Source: Candidatus Bathyarchaeota archaeon (lineage in GTDB: Archaea; Thermoproteota; Bathyarchaeia; TCS64). Taken from it: 11,253 nucleotides of DNA. Positions 1-6,485 of this stretch are shown here, piece after piece. The translations under genes were made by a program, and so were the position numbers. The stretch spans positions 1 to 11,253 of the forward strand of contig DUKA01000233.1 of the NCBI GenBank assembly GCA_013329615.1. The letters run 5' to 3'. Numbering within the stretch: position 1 is the stretch's first letter; each line of letters starts with the position of its first letter. The notes below the pieces were generated by a model. That model searched no databases. It saw only the letters and a program-made list of their open reading frames with translations, and had not been told where the DNA came from.

Positions 1-1209
1 AACACCCTCATAGCGGGCACAGGCGTAACAATACCGACCTCGGGGTGGGCTCCGACGTTCTTCGTCGAGTTCATGACCTACCTCCCGCTCGGCGTGGGGC
101 TGGCGCTGATAGGGTACACGGGCATCAGCGCCTCGCTCGTCGAGGCGGCGCGGCTGCACAGACCCGACGGCGACGCCTTCCTAAGGGTCGTTCTGCCGCT
201 GATCGCCCCCGCGCTGGTCGCCGCGGCCGGACTGATATTCACCTTCACCATAACCGACTACAGCGTCCCCTCCCTCTTCTCCGTCAACGTATACAGCCTA
301 GAGGTGTTCAGTGACTTCAGCGCCACGAACCAGGCGGCGCGTGCCCTCATGCTATCCATACCCGTACTGCTCGCCTCTATCCTCGCCCTCTGGTTCTCCC
401 AAAAGGCGCTCCGCAGCACAGTGCAGATAGACGCCCACCCGAGACCCTCCCCCAGACTCAACTACCCCGTCTGGATCAGCGTCCCCCAGTGGATCGCCGC
501 AGCGTTGACTGGCGTGCAGGTCCTCGTCCTCTTCACCAGCCTGATCGTGACCACTGGAGGGGTCGGCAACATCGGCTACGCTGTCTCGATGGCAGCGGGC
601 GACATCTGGTTCACCGTCTTCCAGGCGACAGCGACCGCCGTCCTCTGCGTCCCGCTAGCGCTCGTCGCCGTCGATCGGCTGAAGAACGGAGGCGCGGTGT
701 GGTGGATAATAGTCCTCGCCCCCCTCGCCATGCCCTCCCCCCTCATTGGGATAAGCATAATCAAACTCACATCATACACCGACCTTCTCTACGGCACTTG
801 GGCCACCCCAGTCGTGGGGACGCTGATACGCTTCACACCCGTCGCCTCGGTCGTCGCCCTCGCCCAGCTAAAGAGGCTCGACCCACAGCTCTTCGACGCC
901 GCCGACCTCTACAGGAGGAGCCTCTCCGATGCTTGGCTAAAGGTCAGGCTGCCCCTGCAGGCGTCGGGTCTGGCCGCCGCGATGGCGCTCGTCTTCGCCT
1001 TCACCCTAGGCGAGCTAGGCGCCACGCTGCTGACTGTCCCCCCCGGGGCGAGTACCGTCACGATCCGCATATTCAACTACCTCCACTACGGCAGTTCCGA
1101 CGTCGTCGCGGGTCTCTGCCTAGTCATGGTTGCGGCTATGATTGCCGCCGGCCTCGCGGGGGTCGCCTTCATTAACATCAGGACCCAATCAGGGGGAGAG
1201 CCGGAATGA
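1..1209 (+). CDS. Fused two-core ABC transporter permease, iron(III)/thiamine/phosphonate type (5' partial)
   Basis: This is the inner-membrane channel of a binding-protein-dependent importer. The frame is open from base 1, so the true start lies upstream and 402 residues are visible. Two permease cores sit in one chain, each with an EAA-type loop that docks the ATPase: the first around visible residues 48-67 (EAARLHRPDG, then VVLPL), the second around 298-319 (DAADLYRRSL, then VRLPL). Hydrophobic helices surround both. Duplicated-core permeases are typical of the FbpB (iron), ThiP (thiamine) and 2-aminoethylphosphonate families, so the substrate cannot be named from sequence alone. The stop codon overlaps the ATPase start in an ATGA. 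A substrate-binding protein is expected upstream, outside the window. The permease call is firm; the substrate is open. Confidence 0.92.
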   Translation, partial: NTLIAGTGVTIPTSGWAPTFFVEFMTYLPLGVGLALIGYTGISASLVEAARLHRPDGDAFLRVVLPLIAPALVAAAGLIFTFTITDYSVPSLFSVNVYSLEVFSDFSATNQAARALMLSIPVLLASILALWFSQKALRSTVQIDAHPRPSPRLNYPVWISVPQWIAAALTGVQVLVLFTSLIVTTGGVGNIGYAVSMAAGDIWFTVFQATATAVLCVPLALVAVDRLKNGGAVWWIIVLAPLAMPSPLIGISIIKLTSYTDLLYGTWATPVVGTLIRFTPVASVVALAQLKRLDPQLFDAADLYRRSLSDAWLKVRLPLQASGLAAAMALVFAFTLGELGATLLTVPPGASTVTIRIFNYLHYGSSDVVAGLCLVMVAAMIAAGLAGVAFINIRTQSGGEPE

Positions 1210-1844
1210 TCAGGGTCAGTGGCGTCTCGAAGAGTTACGGATACGTCCAGCCCCTGAAGTTGATCAGCCTCGATTGGAGCGAGGGTGAGGTCCTCGGCCT
1301 CGTTGGCGCCTCCGGGAGTGGCAAGTCGACGCTGCTCCGCATAATCGCTGGCTTCATGCCCCCGGACTCGGGCACCATCACGATAGACGACGTCACCGTC
1401 AACGACCCGGCGATACTGGTGCCCCCGAACGACAGGGGCGTCTCGATGGTCTTCCAGAGCCCCGAGCTCTGGCCGCACATGACCGTCTCCGAGAACATTC
1501 GCTTCACCCTCCTCGACAGGTCGAAGCCACTCCAGGATCAGCGGATAGATGAGCTTCTCAGACTCGCGGGGCTTGCCGAGCACAGGGACCGGCTCCCCGG
1601 GCAGCTCTCGGGCGGCGAGGCCCGCCGCGTCTCGATACTGAGGGCGCTGGCCCCTGCTCGGCGGTACGTTCTCATGGATGAGCCGCTAGTCAACATGGAC
1701 CTCGAGCTCAAAGCGGAGATACACCGACTCATCAAGGCTGAGGCGAGGGGGAGGGGCGTCCTCTACGTCACACACGACGCTGAGGAGCTGGAGGGCTTCG
1801 CGGGGCGTGTGCTTCACCTCAGGGGGGGCGCAGTCGATGGTTAG
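1206..1844 (+). CDS. ABC transporter ATPase, partner of the fused permease
   Basis: This 212-residue nucleotide-binding subunit powers the importer encoded just upstream. All canonical motifs are present: an A-loop Tyr at 11, Walker A GASGSGKS (34-41), Q-loop Gln84, signature LSGGE (134-138), Walker B YVLMDE with catalytic Glu159, and the switch His190 in VTHD. The D-loop region (LVNMD) departs from the common SxLD. The protein stops right after the ATPase core, so the C-terminal TOBE regulatory domain of FbpC/PotA-type ATPases (about 340-380 residues) is absent. Its size is nearer to ThiQ-like subunits. ATG overlaps the permease stop, and a GGGGGAG site 7 nt upstream supports this start. Its end overlaps the propeller gene by 8 nt. 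Confidence 0.95.
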   Translation: MIRVSGVSKSYGYVQPLKLISLDWSEGEVLGLVGASGSGKSTLLRIIAGFMPPDSGTITIDDVTVNDPAILVPPNDRGVSMVFQSPELWPHMTVSENIRFTLLDRSKPLQDQRIDELLRLAGLAEHRDRLPGQLSGGEARRVSILRALAPARRYVLMDEPLVNMDLELKAEIHRLIKAEARGRGVLYVTHDAEELEGFAGRVLHLRGGAVDG

Positions 1845-2853
1845 CCGCCAGAACATTGTGGTCGCTGTGATGCTCATACTCGTCATCGGCGTGCTCGGCG
1901 CCTTCACCCTGTTCCAACCAGTCGACGATGTTATACCCGAGGGACCATACACGATAATCCGGCCACCATCTGACGTCACATGCATGGTCCCGATAGGTGA
2001 CACACTATGGGTCGGCGGGAAACTTGGGGTCGTCGGCATCAAGCTCCAAGGCTGCCAGAGCGTCGCCTTCCCCTACGATGTTAAACTCAGCTATGTGCGC
2101 CACATGATAGCCGAAGGCGAGGCGCTCCTCGTCGGCCACGACAATGGCTACACCGTGTTTAACGGGTCAACATATCGGACATACACGTCAGCCGATGGGC
2201 TCGTCGATGGCAGAGTGAACTACATCCTGAAGCTCAGCAGCGGCGAGCTATGGCTTGGCACGACGCAGGGCGCATACCACAGACCCGGGGATCAGTGGCT
2301 GAGGATCGCCGAGGAAGACGGACTCCTAAACAATCAGGTCAACGTGATGCTGGAGGACGGCGACGGTGGCATATGGTTCGGCTCAGACGTCGCCCCCAAG
2401 GGCGGAATCAGCATGCTGAAGGATGGCGAGTGGACGTACTTCACGACCGAAAACGGGCTTCCCCACAATGACATAAACTTCCTCTATATGGATCACGATG
2501 GCAGCCTATGGGCCGCCACAGGGCTCCTTGACATCGGAGGCGCCGTACACTTCGTGAAACAGGACGGCTCATGGGCAATTTCCGAGGTTTTCACCGTCGA
2601 CGACGGTCTGCCGGAGGGGAAAGTTCGATCCGTCTACAGAGACCCCTTCGGGATCTTATGGATCAGCTCGGAGAATAATGGCATGGCGAGGCTCGAGGAC
2701 GGGAATGTGCGGGTGCTCACAGAGGCACTGGGCTTGTCGCATTCCGAGGTCAAGGTTCTTTGGACCGACTCTGCCGGCAATCTCTGGCTTGGCACGAGAA
2801 ACGGCGTGACCGTGCTCAGCCTCGAGGACCAGAATGACCTCAGTTTGAGATAA
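1837..2853 (+). CDS. Membrane-anchored seven-bladed beta-propeller (two-component-regulator propeller type)
   Basis: This 338-residue protein begins with a short basic N-terminus and one hydrophobic segment (about residues 8-25), consistent with an uncleaved anchor or signal peptide that puts the rest outside the cell. Seven W/L-x-G-x(n)-G blade motifs follow near residues 58, 98, 138, 179, 224, 274 and 316 (for example LWLGTTQGAY, IWFGS, LWISSENNG). From the third blade on, most are preceded by the GLxxxxVN-type stretch of the Reg_prop family. Such propellers are the extracellular sensor part of hybrid two-component systems, but no kinase or DNA-binding domain is attached here. Cys49 and Cys73 could form a disulfide. 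I chose ATG 1837 over an in-frame ATG at 1807 because it gives a clean anchor, follows a poly-G Shine-Dalgarno, and overlaps the ATPase end by only 8 nt. Operon position suggests a role in the importer's function or in sensing its substrate; that is inference. Confidence 0.85.
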   Translation: MVSRQNIVVAVMLILVIGVLGAFTLFQPVDDVIPEGPYTIIRPPSDVTCMVPIGDTLWVGGKLGVVGIKLQGCQSVAFPYDVKLSYVRHMIAEGEALLVGHDNGYTVFNGSTYRTYTSADGLVDGRVNYILKLSSGELWLGTTQGAYHRPGDQWLRIAEEDGLLNNQVNVMLEDGDGGIWFGSDVAPKGGISMLKDGEWTYFTTENGLPHNDINFLYMDHDGSLWAATGLLDIGGAVHFVKQDGSWAISEVFTVDDGLPEGKVRSVYRDPFGILWISSENNGMARLEDGNVRVLTEALGLSHSEVKVLWTDSAGNLWLGTRNGVTVLSLEDQNDLSLR

Positions 2854-2861
2854 AATTAATC

Positions 2862-2870
2862 GTTTTTTTC
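2862..2870 (+). terminator. T-run terminator after the ABC/propeller operon
   Basis: Seven consecutive T (2863-2869) lie 10 nt after the propeller stop codon. Short T-runs without a stem are the usual intrinsic termination signal in archaea. The promoter-like box for the next gene follows directly. Confidence 0.5.
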
Positions 2871-2880
2871 AATAGTACAT

Positions 2881-2889
2881 GATATAAAG
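2881..2889 (+). promoter_or_regulatory. TATA box for the toxin-like operon, leaderless start
   Basis: GATATAAAG is centred about 29 nt before the ATG at 2914. Archaeal initiation falls about 25-28 nt after the TATA centre, so the transcript would begin at or within a few bases of the start codon. No Shine-Dalgarno-like sequence lies between the box and the ATG, which agrees with a leaderless mRNA. Confidence 0.65.
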
Positions 2890-2913
2890 TAGAAACCTGA
2901 AACTGTAACCATT

Positions 2914-5625
2914 ATGTCCGATCAGCAGGGACCGCAGAACTTCATCCAGTTCCTGTTCATGGTTGTGAAGTCCTACATCACGGGCCTCCCGAAGATGGTG
3001 AAGAGCTTCATCCTCTCCGCTGTAATCTCCGGTCTGATGACGCTGGGTCTTCACTTCTATCTACTCCTATTCCCAAACGATGGCTACAACGCCTCCGGTG
3101 ACCCGATGCTAGACGCCATACTGATACTCGCCGACAGGCAGCCCCCGGGGCCGAACGTCCTCGTCTTCTGGTTCCTGCTGAACTTCCTCTTCTGGTACAT
3201 AATCGGTGTATTCAACGAGAAGGGGATCGGCGGTGGCCTCAAGCAGTTCGCCACGACGCCGATCTTCATCATACAATCTCTGGGACAGGCGGGGCTCGGT
3301 GGTTTCCCCCTGCTGATAGCAGGAGTCGCCTTCGCATTCATACTTAGGCTCTTCGTGCTCGTCCCGGTAACCAGCCTGCAGATGTTTCTGATGATGCTGA
3401 CCATACTCATCAGCCAGACTGACAGTATTCCCCTCCTCGGGCTCAAGCTCGGAATAAACGATCTGAGGGGGCTTGGTGGCAAGAAGGTGGCGGCAGTCGA
3501 CGCGAGCGTGGCTGAGGCGGCGACGCTGATCCTCGGCGCACTCATCGGCTTCGGTTACCTCGTCTTCTTCCCCTTCGACGTCTTCATGGTGCAGGTCCTG
3601 CTCGGGTTGATGGTTGTGGGCCTCGTCGTTGTCTTCATGAAGGGGCGGGGTGGAAACAAGAAGCTCAACATGCTGGCGATGGCCCTCATGATCCTCTGCA
3701 TCTTCTCCTTCGCCACGACGCCCGTCCACGCTGACGACGGTGGCGCAGCCGAATCCGGAGGAGCCGGGAACGTCCTCGCCAACGCTTCCCTGAGGGACTA
3801 CATGATCAGGCAGGGCATACCCGCCTCGCTGGCGGGGATAGCCGCCGCCCTCGCCGCGCAGGGTAAACTCACCCCCGGCCTCTTCGACCAGCTCAAGAAG
3901 GGTAAACTCGGCCCACGTCCCGGCGAGACGATTCAGGAGATGCAGACTCGACATCAGGTCGAGAAGAAGATTCTGGACAATCTGCAGAACATGGATCGCG
4001 AGGTCTGGTTCGGGAAGGCGCAGAAGCTCTGGAAGGGCAAGGACGAGCCCGGTAACATCCGCGTCCACATCGATAAGATGATCAACGACCTCATCCACGG
4101 CAAGGGCATCGACCTCGACAAGTACAACAAGATATACACCGTCTACACCGGCCACATAACGGGCCGCACAATCACAGAGGACATGATCCCCACGAGCAAC
4201 GAGCTCAACAGGGAGATCATCACAAACGGCATCGCTTGGACGACTCAGGAGATCGTCACGGGGATGACTGTCGACGGTGAATTCAGTAAAAAGTCTCTGG
4301 TCCTCCGCGGTCTCCTCGGCTGGGTGACCCTCGGCGGCAGTGAGTACGTCTACGTACCCGCTAACAGCGTCTACACCATGAAGAACTACGTCGACCGCGG
4401 CGGCAATAGCATCCTCGGCGGTTTCCTGCACGGCGGAGGCGAGGCAATCTTCCAGTGGGGCGTAGGCAAGGTCATCGGCGGCGGCATGGGCCTCATAGGA
4501 AAGGGCGCCGGCATGACTGGCAAGTATCTCGCGGGCAAGTTCCCCGGGGCAACCAACGCCGCCAGCAAGGTGATCAACAAGATCAGCAACGCACTCAACA
4601 CGAAGATCAGATGGCCAGGGACGGGTGGAACACCCAAGGTGCCGGGAGGCAGGGTACCCGGCGTTAAGGTACCTGGGGGAAGAGTTCCGGGATCAACGGT
4701 AGCCGGCCCCAAGGGCACTAACGTGACCAGCAAGATCAACACGCAGATCGCCAAGGCGCCTAAAGTGCCCAGTGTGCCAAAGACCCCCAAGTCGCCATAC
4801 CCGGGCATAAAGAACCCGTCCTTCAAGCCCGCGGGCAAGCCCCCGGACCTCAGAGGCATGACCACCAAGGACCAGAAGGGGCTGAAGATGATCTGCGACA
4901 AACACGGCGTACAGGCAAACATGAGGCCGACGACAAAGTACGCGAAGACCCACCTCGACAAGGGCACGGCGCAACCGAAACCCGAGATGATAAAGAACAA
5001 GACCATCAACGACGTAGACGCCAAGCACCTCGGCTTCCCCAAGGGAGACCAGAAGGGCCTCGTCGCATGTAAGAGCCCCAAGCCCCTACCGAAGACGAAG
5101 CCCTCGGACATGACGAAACAAGAGTGGCGCGACGTCAAGAAGCGCTGGGTCCAGAGGGAGCGCGAGTTCAGGGATAATAAGAAGTACCTTGAGAAGATGG
5201 AGGGCGAGGGCAAGATTGAGTGGGACAAGAAGAGCGGCATAATCTACGGCAAGAACGCTCAGGGCGGGCGCGGTAAACCCTACACGGGCGACAACGACGC
5301 CTTCAGTTTCACCGACCCGGTCACCGGCAAGCCGGTCTCCCCGACGGTGAACAACCAGATCAATCAGGACCTGAAGAAGCTCGGCGTGACGCAGCACAAC
5401 GAGCACCTAGGCTGGGACTACAGCGGCGCGCCGAAGACCCCGACGACTCCCGGTGGCAGGAGCAAGTTCCAGGTCAATCAGGGCATAGACAAGAAGATAC
5501 TGAACGGCCACGGCCCTGGCGGCGAGCCGCTTAACACGTACAACCCGCTCAACTCAGGCAAGCAACCCGGGAATGCCAACGATGGTTGGGACACGAGCTA
5601 TTGGACCGGAGGTGAACGGATGTGA
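2914..5625 (+). CDS. Putative membrane-anchored polymorphic-toxin-like protein
   Basis: This is a 903-residue modular protein. Residues 1-245 are polytopic, with hydrophobic segments near 32-53, 82-100, 131-152, 154-168, 203-220 and 224-242. Residues 249-273 look like a signal peptide (KK, a hydrophobic core, then VHA followed by DDGG). Residues 290-500 are soluble and mostly helical, and 496-545 are Gly-rich and amphipathic. A Pro-Gly-Lys linker spans about 569-645 and includes a duplicated KVPGGRVPG unit. The C-terminal domain (646-903) is very Lys-rich, with KTINDVDAKHLG near 696-707, GKPYTGDNDAFSF at 787-799, DPVTGKPVSP at 801-810 and QHNEHLGWD at 827-835. From memory, this combination resembles toxin tips of bacterial polymorphic toxins; the DxD-then-QH layout also faintly recalls edema-factor/ExoY cyclases. 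The activity is unknown. The gene overlaps the next one (GTGA), as toxin-immunity pairs often do. The function is inference; the gene itself is certain. Confidence 0.75.
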   Translation: MSDQQGPQNFIQFLFMVVKSYITGLPKMVKSFILSAVISGLMTLGLHFYLLLFPNDGYNASGDPMLDAILILADRQPPGPNVLVFWFLLNFLFWYIIGVFNEKGIGGGLKQFATTPIFIIQSLGQAGLGGFPLLIAGVAFAFILRLFVLVPVTSLQMFLMMLTILISQTDSIPLLGLKLGINDLRGLGGKKVAAVDASVAEAATLILGALIGFGYLVFFPFDVFMVQVLLGLMVVGLVVVFMKGRGGNKKLNMLAMALMILCIFSFATTPVHADDGGAAESGGAGNVLANASLRDYMIRQGIPASLAGIAAALAAQGKLTPGLFDQLKKGKLGPRPGETIQEMQTRHQVEKKILDNLQNMDREVWFGKAQKLWKGKDEPGNIRVHIDKMINDLIHGKGIDLDKYNKIYTVYTGHITGRTITEDMIPTSNELNREIITNGIAWTTQEIVTGMTVDGEFSKKSLVLRGLLGWVTLGGSEYVYVPANSVYTMKNYVDRGGNSILGGFLHGGGEAIFQWGVGKVIGGGMGLIGKGAGMTGKYLAGKFPGATNAASKVINKISNALNTKIRWPGTGGTPKVPGGRVPGVKVPGGRVPGSTVAGPKGTNVTSKINTQIAKAPKVPSVPKTPKSPYPGIKNPSFKPAGKPPDLRGMTTKDQKGLKMICDKHGVQANMRPTTKYAKTHLDKGTAQPKPEMIKNKTINDVDAKHLGFPKGDQKGLVACKSPKPLPKTKPSDMTKQEWRDVKKRWVQREREFRDNKKYLEKMEGEGKIEWDKKSGIIYGKNAQGGRGKPYTGDNDAFSFTDPVTGKPVSPTVNNQINQDLKKLGVTQHNEHLGWDYSGAPKTPTTPGGRSKFQVNQGIDKKILNGHGPGGEPLNTYNPLNSGKQPGNANDGWDTSYWTGGERM
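4636..4695 (+). repeat. 30-bp in-frame tandem duplication in the Pro-Gly linker
   Basis: Two 30-bp units (4636-4665 and 4666-4695) encode KVPGGRVPG followed by V or S, at residues 575-594 of the large membrane protein. The copies differ mostly at third codon positions, so the peptide is kept while the DNA has drifted. This points to an old duplication under selection for linker composition, not a recent slippage event. Confidence 0.7.
5608..5615 (+). promoter_or_regulatory. Shine-Dalgarno fixing the GTG start at 5622
   Basis: GGAGGTGA ends 6 nt before GTG 5622. This strong anti-16S match supports the GTG start overlapping the stop of the preceding gene, even though no ATG is available there. 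It contrasts with the absence of such a site before the operon's first gene. Confidence 0.75.
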
Positions 5626-6485
5626 ATACCCCATTTACGGCTGATGAGAGGCGCGCATTCCTAGACAAGTACTTCAGCGACCTGGCCCGCGAGGAGGAGC
5701 TCGATAATTCACTGCTCAACGAGGCGGGTCCAAGCAAGGAGATGGAGGAGCTGGACTCCCTGCACACGAGCCTCTCTGAGGCGAGGGAGCAGTACCGTCT
5801 CAGCGTACCGGTAGTGCCGCTCTCAAGGTGCCCCTACACGATGGAGGTTGTCTACCACAGCCTTGACAATTACGGGCTAGACGGTCTCTGGTGGGACAAC
5901 GAAGTCCCGATAAGGCCGGTGGACGTGCTGCCTAGCACCTTCTTCACCCTCAACGGCGCGTTGAAGTTCGGTGGACCGATCGAGGATACGCCGTTCCCGG
6001 TGCGGCCCGGCCCCGAGGTGCCGTATGTGGTTCCCGAGGTCTTATCCGCGCCCGGTGTCAAGGCGGTCATATCCTCGACCGTGGTCGGCGCCCACACGGC
6101 GTACCCCGTATTCTACTTCATAGATGACTGGGGGTCGGCGATGGAGCCGATGAACCTCTGGGGCGCGAACTACTGGCAGTACCTCGACCGCGAGGGCGCC
6201 CTCAAGCACAACGAGTACGGCGGCGTACCAATCGAGGACGACTCCTACTACGAGTATACGGAGGATGATGCCGCCGACGACTCGGATGAACCCGAGTACA
6301 CACAAGATTTTGAACTCAAGAAGTGGGTGGAGCAGGGAAAGCTTCTCTGGATAGCACCCGGGGACGGCTCCTTCACCCTCAAGACGGGTGTAGCCGACTG
6401 CCCATACCTGAACCTGGAGGGCAGCAGGGCGTTCTCCGTCATACGAAACGGGGAGAAATACGACGACGTGCTAGGAGTTGAATAA
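5622..6485 (+). CDS. Putative cognate immunity protein of the upstream toxin-like protein
   Basis: This 287-residue protein is strongly acidic and has no signal peptide or membrane segment, so it should be cytosolic. Residues 8-60 are charged and helical, possibly a short coiled coil. A globular core (about 65-190) is rich in Trp, Pro and Tyr, beginning SRCPYTMEVVYHSLDNYGLDG and continuing with a PYVVPEVLSAPGVKAVISS stretch. An acidic insert at 205-226 (EDDSYYEYTEDDAADDSDE) is followed by KLLWIAPGDGS (240-250) and a second CPY motif at 260. From memory, the paired CPY motifs and the LLWIAPGD segment resemble small proteins encoded next to polymorphic toxins in bacteria; I could not search. 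The GTG start overlaps the toxin-like gene by 4 nt, so translation is coupled, as expected for an immunity protein. Opposite charge to the Lys-rich toxin tip fits direct binding. The gene is certain; the immunity role is inference. Confidence 0.65.
   Translation: MNTPFTADERRAFLDKYFSDLAREEELDNSLLNEAGPSKEMEELDSLHTSLSEAREQYRLSVPVVPLSRCPYTMEVVYHSLDNYGLDGLWWDNEVPIRPVDVLPSTFFTLNGALKFGGPIEDTPFPVRPGPEVPYVVPEVLSAPGVKAVISSTVVGAHTAYPVFYFIDDWGSAMEPMNLWGANYWQYLDREGALKHNEYGGVPIEDDSYYEYTEDDAADDSDEPEYTQDFELKKWVEQGKLLWIAPGDGSFTLKTGVADCPYLNLEGSRAFSVIRNGEKYDDVLGVE

Noticed and set aside
489..1175. 228-codon plus-strand frame inside the permease gene
   Set aside because: It is an Arg/Pro/His-rich frameshifted shadow of the permease, whose two EAA loops and membrane helices are unmistakable in the other frame.
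3109..4431. Long antisense open frame (440 codons) opposite the toxin-like gene
   Set aside because: Its translation is a low-complexity mix of Glu, Asp, Val, His and Leu with no domain, as expected from the complement of a GC-rich coding strand with strong third-position bias.
4386..5240. 284-codon antisense frame opposite the linker and tip of the toxin-like gene
   Set aside because: The Pro/Gly/Leu-rich translation mirrors the linker repeats on the sense strand. No start signal or family resemblance was seen.
5389..5421. QHNEH motif read as an HNH nuclease
   Set aside because: The spacing of His, Asn and further His does not match the roughly 30-residue HNH/beta-beta-alpha layout, and no CxxC or DH pair surrounds it.
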